From positions 1 to 63,098 of the forward strand of contig UQTE01000014.1 of NCBI GenBank assembly GCA_900543805.1: a stretch of DNA of 63,098 bases, read 5' to 3'. Made by a program: the position numbers and the translations under genes. Position 1 is the stretch's first letter. Every line of letters begins with the position of its first letter. Under the pieces are notes generated by a model. That model did no database searches. It saw nothing but the letters and a program-made list of their open reading frames with translations, and was not told the origin of the DNA. Shown here piece by piece: positions 35,672 through 44,942 of this stretch. Source of the DNA: an uncultured Sutterella sp. Lineage in GTDB: Bacteria; Pseudomonadota; Gammaproteobacteria; Burkholderiales; Burkholderiaceae_F.

Positions 35672-36388
35672 TTAACGGACGCCCGCCTTTTCAAGGACCT
35701 TCTTGCCCTTGGGCGAAGCAAGGCAACCGAGGAACTTCCGGACGTCCGCGTCCTTTTCGGCGCCTTCCACGACGGCCGCGACCATTTCAATGGGTTCGTA
35801 ACCCTCGTTGATGGCCATGACGCCGCCCAACTTCGCGCGGTTCTTCTGCGCGGCCTGCCAGTTGACGAAGCCTGCGTCGACTTCGCCCTGCAGCACGTAG
35901 GACATCACCTGCGGCACGCCCGCGACGCCGAGAAGCTTCGGCGTCAGAGCGTTCTTCACCGCTTCGGGGCGGCTCGCCACCCATTCGGTCCCGGCGCGGC
36001 CGTAAACGGCGGCCTTGGGATCGGGGTGCGCGATGCGCTTGACGCCGTCCTTGGCGAGGTCTTCGGGATTGGTGATCGTCACGCCCTTGCGCCAGACGAG
36101 CATGAGGGGCGAAACCCCGAGCGTCTGCATCGTCGAGAACTTGACCGGGGTCTTGCGCTTCAGGAGCGTCGTGCGGTCGGTGACGACGACGGACTTCACC
36201 TGCTCGAGCATCTGACCGATGTTGCCGCCGAAGCTCTTTTCAATCGGCGCTGCGGTTTCGTTCTTGCAGACTTCCACGAGCTTTTCGACCATCGGCACGT
36301 ATCCTGCGCCGGTCGTGACCGTGACGGCGGCCAAAGCACCGAACGAAAAGGCGATGAGCGAAAGAGCGGTGAGCGTACGTTTGGGCAT
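35672..36388 (-). CDS. modA: ModA-like molybdate/oxyanion-binding protein
   Basis: A 238-residue periplasmic binding protein with a signal peptide ending in ALA (MPKRTLTALSLIAFSFGALA). The mature start AVTVTTGAGYVPMVEKLVE, the FGGNIGQMLEQVKS segment and the VDAGFVNWQAAQKN hinge region place it in the ModA/WtpA-type family. Being first in the operon with modD, modC and modB supports molybdate or tungstate as ligand. GGGAGAG precedes the start at 36388. Confidence 0.9.
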   Translation of the reverse strand: MPKRTLTALSLIAFSFGALAAVTVTTGAGYVPMVEKLVEVCKNETAAPIEKSFGGNIGQMLEQVKSVVVTDRTTLLKRKTPVKFSTMQTLGVSPLMLVWRKGVTITNPEDLAKDGVKRIAHPDPKAAVYGRAGTEWVASRPEAVKNALTPKLLGVAGVPQVMSYVLQGEVDAGFVNWQAAQKNRAKLGGVMAINEGYEPIEMVAAVVEGAEKDADVRKFLGCLASPKGKKVLEKAGVR

Positions 36389-36487
36389 GAAAATCTCTCC
36401 CTGAGAAAATGCGCGGATGATACCCAAGTATGCCCTCGTTATTCCAAAAAAGCAAAACGCTTTCGGGTATTCACGCCCCCGCCGTCA

Positions 36488-37651
36488 TCATTTGCCGCGC
36501 AGGAAGGCGAGCACCTCTTCGGTCTGCCGCTCGAAGTGCGGGTTGTAGGTGAGCCGCACGTAGACGTGCCCGTCGCGCTCTTCGCCCCAGGCACCGTACC
36601 AGATCTCGGACTCGGGGATTTCGCAGTGAAAGCGCGGGCGCGGATCGTTTTCGGGTCGGCACCATTCGGCTCTCGCCCCGCGCCCGTAATGGGGATTCTC
36701 GGGCGAGAAGTTGACCGAAAGATGCGAGAAACTTCGGATGTGTTCCTTCTCAAGATGAGAGGGAAGCGAAATCACCTTCATGACTTTCGTCTCGGGCGTT
36801 TCATCGCCGTACCAGATCGTGCGCGACCGGGGATTCAGAAAGCTTTCGTCCGCGGCCTCAAGCATGCGCTCCGTGTCGACGATCGAATCGAATTCGGAGA
36901 GCACCGTGAGAACGGGCTTGCGGTAGGGTTTTTCAAGCGCCTCTTCCGCATGGTCCATCGTGTCGCAATAGGCGACGAGTCCCGTCATCGGGAGCGTGCG
37001 GTAGCGAAACGCGGTGGTGCCCCCGCCCGCTTCCTCGGGCGTTCGGAGCCACTCGAAAAAGAGGGACGCGAAGGGAACGAGCCCCACGAGGTTCGTGCGC
37101 ACGTAGGGCGCGGGCGAAAAGAGAAGGAGACCCTCCACGTCGGGGTCTTCGGCGCCGAGCGTGACGGCGATGTTGCCGCCCGTCGAAAAGCCCGCGAGCC
37201 ACACGCGGTAGCCTTCCTTCTTCAGACGGTCCTTTTCGCGGCGCACGACGCTCTCCCAGGCTTCGCCCGTCGAGCGCGCGATCATGTCCTCGGGCTTCGT
37301 GCCGTGGCCGGGCAAGAGGACGGTGCGAACGAGGACGCCGTCTTCGGCCAGGCGCTTCGCCGTGTCGAGAAAGGTCCAGGGGCCTTCGCCCAGACCGTGC
37401 GCAAAGAGGACGGCCCGTCCGTCGGGGTGTTCGGGGCGCATCTCCCAGGGCGTGTTCCAGTCGATTTCCGACTGATGATCCGCCGTGGCGAAGCGCCGGT
37501 CGCGGGCGACCATCGCGCGGGTTTCCTCGACGTATTCGGCGAAACTCGCGGGCGTCTTCTCCTCGACGGCGACGGAAGGCGTGCCGCAGCCCGCGAGCGT
37601 GAAGAGGAGCGGCAGAGCGCAGGCAAGAAGGCGCGGAGCGGGAAGGGACAT
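36488..37651 (-). CDS. Alpha/beta-hydrolase lipoprotein
   Basis: A 387-residue serine hydrolase with lipobox LFTLAGC. The oxyanion-hole motif is AHGLGEGPWTFL; the nucleophile elbow is GFSTGG; an acid candidate is in LSEFDSIVD and the His candidate in SLPSHLEKEH. The fold matches carboxylesterase/monoacylglycerol-lipase-like enzymes. Anchored in a membrane facing the periplasm, it could act on short esters or cell-wall acyl groups; the substrate is unknown. Confidence 0.85.
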   Translation of the reverse strand: MSLPAPRLLACALPLLFTLAGCGTPSVAVEEKTPASFAEYVEETRAMVARDRRFATADHQSEIDWNTPWEMRPEHPDGRAVLFAHGLGEGPWTFLDTAKRLAEDGVLVRTVLLPGHGTKPEDMIARSTGEAWESVVRREKDRLKKEGYRVWLAGFSTGGNIAVTLGAEDPDVEGLLLFSPAPYVRTNLVGLVPFASLFFEWLRTPEEAGGGTTAFRYRTLPMTGLVAYCDTMDHAEEALEKPYRKPVLTVLSEFDSIVDTERMLEAADESFLNPRSRTIWYGDETPETKVMKVISLPSHLEKEHIRSFSHLSVNFSPENPHYGRGARAEWCRPENDPRPRFHCEIPESEIWYGAWGEERDGHVYVRLTYNPHFERQTEEVLAFLRGK

Positions 37652-37880
37652 GGGCGTATTTTTCTTGAAAAGGATTGTTGGAAACAGTATAGAGGCGCAG
37701 TCCCCGGCAAAGATTGTTCGATTCTCTCGATCTCGGAGCGTTTCTTGCGGGATTCCGCCTCCCCTTTCGCATCACTTCGTCACGATATTTTTGACCCGGC
37801 GGATTCTTCCGCATCCCCGAAACCGCGCGGCATTCACTATGATTTGTGCACGTTTTGTACAAAGGAAAAAATAAACATCC

Positions 37881-40043
37881 ATGCTTACCCTTCACGCCGA
37901 CGTGAATGATCTCCCCGACGCACTGCGTCGACTCTGGACCGCCCGCGATTTGGGCGGGGCCTGGCGCCTCGCGCTCGAACTCCCCGACGAAGAGCAGACC
38001 GCGGCGACGCGCAGCCTTCTCGTCGCCGCCGCTTGTGACGGCGACGCCGAACAGACCGATTTCCGGCGGATCGCGGACGTTCTGGAGCGGACCCAACCCG
38101 CGGATCCGACACTTCGCGACCGCTTTCAACTTGCGCTCGCACTGGCGCGATGCAACGCCTATCGCCGAGCCCTGGCGCTCTTTGAAGAGATTCCGCTTGA
38201 CGAACTCGAGACCGACGAGGCGATCGTCGCGCGCGAGGAGATGCTGCGCCTTCGCATCGCGCTCTTTTCGCCGAAGTGTTCCGACGAAGAGTTTCTGCCC
38301 CTCTTCGAGCCCCTCATGCGGCCCGAAGCGAAGCTGCAGCGCCTCGCCGTTTTGCGTCAGCTTTACGCCGACATGGAGGTCGCCGCGCCGACGAGAAGCG
38401 AAGCCGTCAAGGAAGGCATCCGCCGTCTTCTCACGCTCACGGACGACCTCACGCCCGAAGAGCGTTGCCGGGTCCTTCGCATGCGCATCCGCATTCTCGA
38501 CCGGATGGTGAGCTACATGCCCCCCGTCCTGGACGATTGTTTCCGGCTCCTTCGCGAATTTCCCGAAAGCGACGAGGCGGCCGTCACGGCTTTTGAACTC
38601 GTGCAGTGCCTCCTTTTGCCCGACAACGCCGTCAAACCCATCGGCTCGAGCTACGCCTGGGCGGGGGTGGAAACGGGTCTCTGCCCCGACTGGGCGAACG
38701 AAGACACGAAGCTCTTTTACCGCGTCGCGACGGACGTGATCGAAGGGGCTTTGAAGCGCGCACACGACACGATCGCCGCGTCCGAAAACGACTCGGGCTT
38801 TTTCCTTTTTCTTCGCGGTTGGTGCGCAATCTACCTCTTCATGGATTCGCGCGACCCCGAAGTCGGAGCCGAAGCCTACCGTTGCCTCGACTGGGAGAAG
38901 AACGCTGCACTCCGTCCCTTCCACGTCCTCCTCAAGTTCTGGCTCGTGTGTCTCACGGGCATGTGGCCCAACGACCTGGACTTTCCCGAAGAGGTGAACC
39001 TCACGGTTCCGCCCCTGACGCCCTGTGAAGCGAAGATGTCGAAGGACGTCATGAAGTTCATGAACGATCACGTGCAGCGACATTTCCGTCAGCGTCTCGA
39101 GACACAGACGCACCGTCAGCTCACCGAATGGCTCAAAAAGAACGCGGACGTTGCGCCCGAAGACGAGGAAAAACACTGGAACGAAAGCGGCCTGCTCCTG
39201 GTGAGCTGCCCGGGCACGCAGCACCTCCCCGCTTGGTGGGAGTGCGCCCTGCAGTTTCCGGGGTCGCTTCTCTCGCCCGCGAACACCGAGGGACTCTGGC
39301 TCGCCTTCCGTTCGGCCCTTCGCAAGAGTCCGCGCCGGCGCACCTTCCGGCCCATGAAGACGTACGAACCGGCCTTCGAAGATCCCCGCGTGCACGTCTG
39401 GGGCGGCACGGCCGTCCTTCTTCCCCCGCTTTTCCGCCCCTTGTGGATGCGCTTTCACGAGCCCGCGGGCGTGACGTCCGAGTGGGCCTGGGTGCCGGAA
39501 TACGACGGCCCGATCGGACTGCTTCGCAACTGGCCCGACAAGCGTCTTCGCATCACCACGGTGCTCGGCGCCGTGTCGCGGAACTTCTCGGAAGACGGTT
39601 TCGAATTGAGCCTCACGGTGGAGGACGCGCCGACCGAGTCGCTCGACCTGCGTTTCCAGAAGGTGCTTTTCGAGACGCTCGCCGCCGTGCGCGCTGACCC
39701 GAAGATTCTCGAGAAACTCGGCAGCGGCGGACTGCTTCCGGGCGACCCCTTCGCCCTCGACACGAAGGACGCGGTGCCCTCTCTCGCGGACGCGGGCTTT
39801 GTGAAGCTTCTCTTCATCGACGCCCGTGAAGCGCATACGGCCGTGTTCCTTCCGCCCCTGCACGGCTGCAATCTTCTTCGCTACGAGCTCGTGCCGCTGC
39901 GGGCGGGCGAAGCGAAGCTTCTCGAGACGCTCGGAATCGAAGGCTTTTTGAAGCTCTTCCCCTTTGAAAAGCTCGAACCCTTCTCGTTTGCGCGCGCCGA
40001 CGTCGCGCTCACGACGAATCCGAGCGGCATGCGGGCTTCCTGA
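37881..40043 (+). CDS. Unrecognised 720-residue protein
   Basis: I do not recognise this protein. There is no signal peptide or clear membrane span. Residues 1-330 are rich in paired helices with TPR-like spacing (RFQLALALARCNAYRRALALFEEIP is one unit). The middle, about 420-560, has strands and Trp-rich patches (CPGTQHLPAWWECALQFP, SEWAWVPEYDG). Near the end, HTAVFLPPLHGC and ELVPLRAGEA look like surface loops of a beta-rich domain. Codon use matches the host, so it is likely a resident gene. It could be a cytosolic DUF protein restricted to Sutterellaceae. Confidence 0.75.
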   Translation: MLTLHADVNDLPDALRRLWTARDLGGAWRLALELPDEEQTAATRSLLVAAACDGDAEQTDFRRIADVLERTQPADPTLRDRFQLALALARCNAYRRALALFEEIPLDELETDEAIVAREEMLRLRIALFSPKCSDEEFLPLFEPLMRPEAKLQRLAVLRQLYADMEVAAPTRSEAVKEGIRRLLTLTDDLTPEERCRVLRMRIRILDRMVSYMPPVLDDCFRLLREFPESDEAAVTAFELVQCLLLPDNAVKPIGSSYAWAGVETGLCPDWANEDTKLFYRVATDVIEGALKRAHDTIAASENDSGFFLFLRGWCAIYLFMDSRDPEVGAEAYRCLDWEKNAALRPFHVLLKFWLVCLTGMWPNDLDFPEEVNLTVPPLTPCEAKMSKDVMKFMNDHVQRHFRQRLETQTHRQLTEWLKKNADVAPEDEEKHWNESGLLLVSCPGTQHLPAWWECALQFPGSLLSPANTEGLWLAFRSALRKSPRRRTFRPMKTYEPAFEDPRVHVWGGTAVLLPPLFRPLWMRFHEPAGVTSEWAWVPEYDGPIGLLRNWPDKRLRITTVLGAVSRNFSEDGFELSLTVEDAPTESLDLRFQKVLFETLAAVRADPKILEKLGSGGLLPGDPFALDTKDAVPSLADAGFVKLLFIDAREAHTAVFLPPLHGCNLLRYELVPLRAGEAKLLETLGIEGFLKLFPFEKLEPFSFARADVALTTNPSGMRAS

Positions 40044-40215
40044 CGCAGAAGCCTTTTTGACACGAACGGACCGCATCTCGACGACGAGTGCGGTTCGTTT
40101 TGCTTTCTCGCGGCATTTTTGGGCAAGGATTCGAAACTTTCGAAAAAGCCGGGGGCGGCGACTCGCATTACGATGAAATCACGCATAAACCTTCTTCATT
40201 CATGAGAAATTCGCC

Positions 40216-41007
40216 ATGCAACGCCGCACACTTGCCGCCCTGATTCCCGGTGCCGCTCTGACGGCCGCCGGCGTTTCCGTCGCAAAGGAAACCAAAATGA
40301 CCGCTCCCGATCTTTCCGTAACCGATCCCGATCTCGTCGCCATCCGCGAACGCTTCCTAAAAAAGGACGTTCCCGCGCACACGTCCGCCCTCACGGAACG
40401 CGAACGCTTCCTCGTGCAGATCACGACGCTCACGACCTTGTCCGAACCGCTTTCGTTGAAGCGCGTCGTCAAGGAAGCCCTCGCCGCGGGCGTGAAGCCC
40501 CTCGAAATCCGCGAGGCCGTCTATCAGCCCTTCGCCTACATCGGCTTTGCGAAGGTCGAAACGGGCGTGCTCGCCATGAACGAAGCCTTCGTCGAAGCGG
40601 GCGTGAAGCTTCCGCTCGAATCGGCCACGACCGTCACCGACGCGGACCGCTTTGAAAAGGGTCTCACGCAGCAAAAGACGATCTTCGGACCGGCCATCGA
40701 CACGATGCACAAGAACGCCACCGACGACATCCGCTTCCTGCAGGTGGATGCGCTGACGGGCTGGTGCTTCGGCGACACGTACACGCGCAAGGGCCTCACC
40801 CTCGCCGAACGCGAACACCTCACCTTCGTCACCATCGCGACGCTCGGCGGGTGCGAACCGCAGCTGCGCGCCCACACGGGCGGCAACCGCGCAATGGGCG
40901 CCACGAAGCAGAAACTCATCGACACGATCGCCGCCATGGCGGGCTACATCGGCTTCCCGCGCACCTTGAACGCTCTGGCGATCGTTCAGGAGATCTACAA
41001 AGCCTGA
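40216..41007 (+). CDS. Exported carboxymuconolactone-decarboxylase-family protein
   Basis: A 263-residue protein with an N-terminal export signal (MQRRTLAALIPGAALTAAGVSVA). Two CMD-like helical repeats follow: ERFLVQITTLTTLSEPLSLKRVVKEALAAG (about 75-120) and LTLAEREHLTFVTIATLGGCEPQLRAHTGGN (about 190-225), the second with GATKQKLIDTIAAMAGYIGFPRTLNAL. The CxxC motif of AhpD-type peroxidases is absent. It may act on lactones or be a peroxidase relative. A cupin gene on the far side of the IS607 element is a frequent partner. Confidence 0.85.
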   Translation: MQRRTLAALIPGAALTAAGVSVAKETKMTAPDLSVTDPDLVAIRERFLKKDVPAHTSALTERERFLVQITTLTTLSEPLSLKRVVKEALAAGVKPLEIREAVYQPFAYIGFAKVETGVLAMNEAFVEAGVKLPLESATTVTDADRFEKGLTQQKTIFGPAIDTMHKNATDDIRFLQVDALTGWCFGDTYTRKGLTLAEREHLTFVTIATLGGCEPQLRAHTGGNRAMGATKQKLIDTIAAMAGYIGFPRTLNALAIVQEIYKA

Positions 41008-41375
41008 CGGCCGGAAAGTGGAGACAGCAACAATCTCTCCTTAGGAAAGGTCGGCCGCCCCGTTCCAGAATTCCTTTCAAATCTACCAGGGCGGTCCAAC
41101 CCGGAATTCGTGGTAATTATTCGCTCTCACATCAAGTGAGTCTGGCCCCGGACGGTATAACTTCTCAAGGGCGCTTTACGAAGCGTCGTCTCGCAAGCTG
41201 AGCAATCACCTGGCCGGCCTTTCGGAAATTAAGACGACTCGCGTCTTCGGCGGATGATCGGTTCACTTGTCGCTCTGACGGCGTTCTGACCTTTTAGGAG
41301 AATTCTATTCGCTCACTTTGCTCTTCCTTTGTATCGTGTGGTTTCGCTTGTTGATCAAGGTTTTTGTCCGCAGGC
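41008..41375. other. Right-end region of the IS607-type element, likely reRNA-coding
   Basis: No protein gene. Hairpins AAGACG/CGTCTT (41231-41247) and CGCTT/AAGCG (41172-41185) lie within 200 bases downstream of the TnpB stop codon, where TnpB elements encode their guide RNA (read on the minus strand). Closer to the CMD gene, GGCCG/CGGCC (about 41008-41055) may be the CMD gene's own terminator. The element's end cannot be set from one copy. Confidence 0.4.
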
Positions 41376-43139
41376 TCATGCTTTTTTCGTCGCCTCATTC
41401 GGCGTTGACCGCTTTTTCCTTTGTCGCGGTTCGTACTTGTGCGGCGTCGTGCCTCTTCGGGCGCACTCCATCCCGTGCTCGTCCAATTCCAGAGCCAACA
41501 CCCTTTCCTTCGACATTCTCGAACGGAAACGCGGATCGTGCGCTCGGCAGAGGAGATTCAGACAAGCCACTCTGTCCGCATGCCCCTTGGCCCCACAGTG
41601 CACGCATTCGAAACGGTCTCCCTTGCGGGATTCCCGACAGACGCAGCCGCAATACGGACAGCGCTGCGAGCTGTAGGCGGCGGGCACTTTGACCAGCTTC
41701 ACGCCTTGAAGAGCTGTTTTGAAACTCAGTCGCTCTGCGATGATGCCTCGAACCCAACTCGAGAGAAGGCGGTTTGTCTGCTTGGAAAAGCCCTTCAGGT
41801 AAAACCGATGACTCAAATCCTCCACGACGTAGACCTGAGCGGGGTATTGCTTCAGTATCTCATTGAGAGAGCGGTTCACGATGTTGCAAACGCGGCTCCT
41901 GTGTTTGGCGACTTTTCTGTCGAACGTATCGGACCCGAGGTTGTAGCGCAGAATGTTTCGGCGTTTCTTCGGATCCTTCGTATTTTCCGCCTGCGCCGTG
42001 AGGCGGTTGCGTTCCCTGACCTTCAGGTCCACGGTTTCGGCTTGCGCGCCAATGGCCTCGCCGAGCTTTCGCCCGAATTGCGCGCCGTCGTGCATCGTAA
42101 AAACCTCGGAGAAGCCCATATCCATGGCTGCGCAGGTGAGTTTCCCTTCGGAGGACTTCTCCTTGGTCTTGGGCGTCGAGAGCGTATGCAGCTGCCAACC
42201 CCGCGGCGTTTTCACGAGTTTGACCGTGCCTTTGATCGCCTTCTTTCCGCGAAGCTTGATCTTCACGCGCTTGCCCGGCGTCAGCGACATCAGCGAGACG
42301 ACCTGGATTGTCTCCTTCCCCTCCGTTACGATCTGCACGCTGTAGCATTCGCAGTCAAACCAGATCGAGCGGCACGCCCTGCGTCGGATCTGTTTTGACT
42401 TCACCTTTTGGATGGCCCGGCGTACGAGTGCGCAGAGCGATCCGGGGTTCTTCACCTTCTTGAGCTGCTCACGGTCCCGATGCCAACCGAATGTCGCCGT
42501 ACGACCGCGCATCATCAGGAAAAAGTCGTCGCCCATCGTACTGAGAAGAAGATTGACGTAGTGCCGCTCGTTGCCGTCGAGGTTGGCGTACCACCGAGTG
42601 CGCTCAATTTTTTCCTTGGCGCGTTGCTGTGCGAGGGCCCAGTCGTTTTCCACGACGGAACTCGCCTGCTGCAGAGCCATTTTCCACTGCCGCGCCTGAA
42701 GCCCGAAGATCGGAAAGGGGGCTTCCGGTTTCATCTCCGGCTTTTTCCCCTCTTCCGGTTTCTTCTCAGGTTTCTTCTCCTCCGGTTTTTTCTCAGGTTT
42801 CTTCCCCTCTTCCTCTTTCTTCGCCACGGCTTCAACAAGTCGGTCGCGAAGATACCGATACCGGCTGCCCGAACAGTAGGGCCGCCAGGCACGGGAATGG
42901 AAGCGGTGGATGAAATACGAAACCTGTCGCCCGTACGCCTCAAGAAGCGCTTCCAACTGTTCCTCGGTGGCCGCGTCGGGTGCGACAATCTCGCGCACCG
43001 TCGTCACGTACCCGGGCGCTTCGTTGCGAACGCCGAGGCACTCCACCCGCTCCGCTTCGAGGAAGCAGAGCTCCAAGACGTCTTGATCGGGCTGAAGCAA
43101 CACGGTCCTCTCCTTATATTTCATATGGTCGAAATCCAT
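41376..43139 (-). CDS. tnpB: Long TnpB of an IS607-type element, RNA-guided RuvC nuclease
   Basis: A 587-residue TnpB-like nuclease. The RuvC residues are present: Asp340 (AMDMGF), Glu440 (VVEDLSH) and Asp522 (GHADRVACLNLL), with a zinc ribbon CPYCGCVC..CVHCG. About 150-180 residues longer than usual TnpB, it has an extended N-terminus, a low-complexity PEKKPEEKKPEKKPEEG insert at about 115-140, and an extended basic C-terminus. TnpB is known to cut DNA guided by an RNA from the element's end. A GTG at 43103 with AAGGAG six bases before it may be the real start (575 residues). It pairs with the serine recombinase gene upstream. Confidence 0.88.
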   Translation of the reverse strand: MDFDHMKYKERTVLLQPDQDVLELCFLEAERVECLGVRNEAPGYVTTVREIVAPDAATEEQLEALLEAYGRQVSYFIHRFHSRAWRPYCSGSRYRYLRDRLVEAVAKKEEEGKKPEKKPEEKKPEKKPEEGKKPEMKPEAPFPIFGLQARQWKMALQQASSVVENDWALAQQRAKEKIERTRWYANLDGNERHYVNLLLSTMGDDFFLMMRGRTATFGWHRDREQLKKVKNPGSLCALVRRAIQKVKSKQIRRRACRSIWFDCECYSVQIVTEGKETIQVVSLMSLTPGKRVKIKLRGKKAIKGTVKLVKTPRGWQLHTLSTPKTKEKSSEGKLTCAAMDMGFSEVFTMHDGAQFGRKLGEAIGAQAETVDLKVRERNRLTAQAENTKDPKKRRNILRYNLGSDTFDRKVAKHRSRVCNIVNRSLNEILKQYPAQVYVVEDLSHRFYLKGFSKQTNRLLSSWVRGIIAERLSFKTALQGVKLVKVPAAYSSQRCPYCGCVCRESRKGDRFECVHCGAKGHADRVACLNLLCRAHDPRFRSRMSKERVLALELDEHGMECARRGTTPHKYEPRQRKKRSTPNEATKKA

Positions 43140-43383
43140 TGTGCCGGAATAATTGTCGGATTGTGTGCCCTGTCTTGAAAAAGTCCGATTTTTGTTGCGC
43201 GATGTTCACTTGGTGATGCGAAAAAAGTCAGTGGAATGACGCTGAAATACTGCTGGGATTGCCGCCGAGCGAGAAGATTTCTTTTGCCCGGAGCACGGCT
43301 GTTGACTCGGCGGGCATTCGAGTAAGAAGCTACGGATCAAATACGTTTTGTTTTCAGACGTAAACTGCATGGACTTCAAGAAA

Positions 43384-44034
43384 TCATGCTGAAAACGACG
43401 ATGTTCCGTCGGTCGGAACATCGCGTCCCGTCGCTTCGTGCCGGTCCGCCATCTTCGTGGTACACGCGGGAACCTTCACGCTCTGCTTGTTGCGGTGGCT
43501 GCGCCTGCCGTAAAGGCGGGCGCAAATGACCGTCATCAGCGTGATGACGTCGCGGGCGAGTTCCTCTTCGAAAGTTTTCTCCGCGCGATTTTCGAGAACG
43601 TCGACTTCAGTGCGCATTCGACGGCAGATCTGCCGAATCAGGCCGACGCCAAACCGCAAAAGCCGATCCTCATGTACGACGGAAAGCTTCTTCACGCGTC
43701 CGTCGAGCAGTTGTCTCCACAAAGAACGAAGACCGGGCTTGCTGCAGTTGAGCCCGGAGCCGATATCCTCTATCACTTCCTCGCATCCGGCCTCGCGCAA
43801 ACGCGCGGACTGTCGGGCCAAATCCTCCTTTTGATCGTGGGACGACACGCGAGCGTAGCCGATATGCTTTCTCGTTGAAGCTTGTTCAGAAGACACTTCG
43901 TCCGGCACATCAAAGCGGCGATGACCGCCGAACGTTCTGCCGGCGATCCGGATGTAGCCGAGTTTCACCCAACGTCGAATGGTACTGGGCGAAACTCCGT
44001 AGTGTTTGGCAATGAAACCGATTGAGCAAAGCAT
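43384..44034 (-). CDS. tnpA: IS607-family serine recombinase TnpA
   Basis: A 216-residue transposase. A MerR-like HTH opens the protein (IGFIAKHYGVSPSTIRRWVKLGYI), then a resolvase catalytic domain with the nucleophile in IGYARVSSHDQKEDLARQ, and EDRLLRFGVGLIRQIC. This domain order (DNA binding before catalysis) is characteristic of IS607. GGGGG precedes the ATG at 44034. It lies 244 bases upstream of tnpB in the same direction. The C-terminal KVPACTTKMADRHEATGRDV looks less conserved. Confidence 0.92.
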   Translation of the reverse strand: MLCSIGFIAKHYGVSPSTIRRWVKLGYIRIAGRTFGGHRRFDVPDEVSSEQASTRKHIGYARVSSHDQKEDLARQSARLREAGCEEVIEDIGSGLNCSKPGLRSLWRQLLDGRVKKLSVVHEDRLLRFGVGLIRQICRRMRTEVDVLENRAEKTFEEELARDVITLMTVICARLYGRRSHRNKQSVKVPACTTKMADRHEATGRDVPTDGTSSFSA

Positions 44035-44162
44035 AAAAGCCCCCCATGGCAAATTTGGAAGACTTTCTCTCTGCTAGTTTAACCCCTTGGGGCGCCGACC
44101 TCTTTTTTCGCCGCAAAAACGGAAGAATAGAGTTCCCGAAAATAAGCGGGATCAGACGAAAA

Positions 44163-44657
44163 TCAACGGCCGGCGTACTGTTCGTCCGTCACGGCTTCCT
44201 GCCAGACGACCACGACGCCCGGATCCTTTTCTTCGCAGATCGAGATGTGCGTCATGGCCGAGTTTTCGCTCGCGCCGTGCCAGTGCTTGACGCCCGCGGG
44301 GCAACGGACGATGTCGCCCGCGCGGATTTCGACGCGGGGCTTGCCCCATTCCTGGGTATAGCCGACGCCGTCGGTGACGATCAGGACCTGTCCGACGGGA
44401 TGATAGTGCCAGAAGGAGCGGGCGCCGGGCTGGAAGGTGACGGAACCGCCCGAGCTCTTCATGTCGCCGTAGGTGCCGTAGAGTCCCGTCACGGTGACCT
44501 TGCCCGTGAAGGTGGCGGCGGGGCCTTCGATCGTCTTCAGATCGGCCGCACGCGTCACGACCTGTTCGGTGAGGGTGTCGGCGGCCTGGGCGCCGGCGGC
44601 GAAACCGAGGGTGGCCATCATGATGCCGAGCATCGTCCATTTTGCATTGCGCGTCAT
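44163..44657 (-). CDS. Exported cupin-domain protein
   Basis: A 164-residue single-cupin protein with signal peptide (cut after AGAQA). The metal-binding motifs are PGARSFWHYHPVGQVLIVTDG and PAGVKHWHGASENSAMTHISI. It resembles the cupins linked to carboxymuconolactone decarboxylases. It may be an isomerase, lyase or metal-dependent oxygenase; the substrate is unknown. Confidence 0.88.
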   Translation of the reverse strand: MTRNAKWTMLGIMMATLGFAAGAQAADTLTEQVVTRAADLKTIEGPAATFTGKVTVTGLYGTYGDMKSSGGSVTFQPGARSFWHYHPVGQVLIVTDGVGYTQEWGKPRVEIRAGDIVRCPAGVKHWHGASENSAMTHISICEEKDPGVVVVWQEAVTDEQYAGR

Positions 44658-44896
44658 TTGAAACTCCTTTTGAAATGGGAATCACGTTGATTTCCTTGAC
44701 TTCCATTTTCTCGGAATCGGCAGGACGACTCTTCATCAAAAATTTCAAGTTCCTGCCGCATTCTATCGGGGGTACGCAAGGGGCTGAACCGCCCCGCTTC
44801 GCTCTCGAAATCCGCCTGAAGCATCGCACTCCGATAAGGTTTTTCGGCATTCCGGCAGCCGATTCGGACGGCAATGCAATCCGAACGCCGGGCAAC

Positions 44897-44927
44897 AAAA
44901 AAGGGAGCCGAAGCTCCCTCTTTTGTT
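44897..44927. terminator. Terminator of the H-NS gene
   Basis: GGGAGC-CGAA-GCTCCC (44903-44918) with an A-tract on the left and T-rich DNA on the right; it works best for the minus strand (TTTTTTGTTG). Confidence 0.88.
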
Positions 44928-44942
44928 TCCGACGGGACGAAA

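Larger units (their letters stand above)
41180..44095 (-). mobile_element. IS607-type element (tnpA-tnpB)
   Basis: A serine recombinase plus TnpB with non-coding flanks. IS607 elements have no terminal inverted repeats and make no target duplication, so the limits given are approximate. It sits between a CMD-family gene and a convergent cupin gene. Confidence 0.75.

Noticed and set aside
34853..37909. A 1018-residue open frame on the plus strand across modD, modA and the hydrolase gene
   Set aside because: It lies opposite three genes with clear families; its composition is that of shadow translation.
36933..40076. A 1047-residue open frame on the minus strand opposite the 720-residue protein
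   Set aside because: The plus-strand frame has a sensible start and better composition; the minus frame runs through the promoter region and another gene in a wrong frame.
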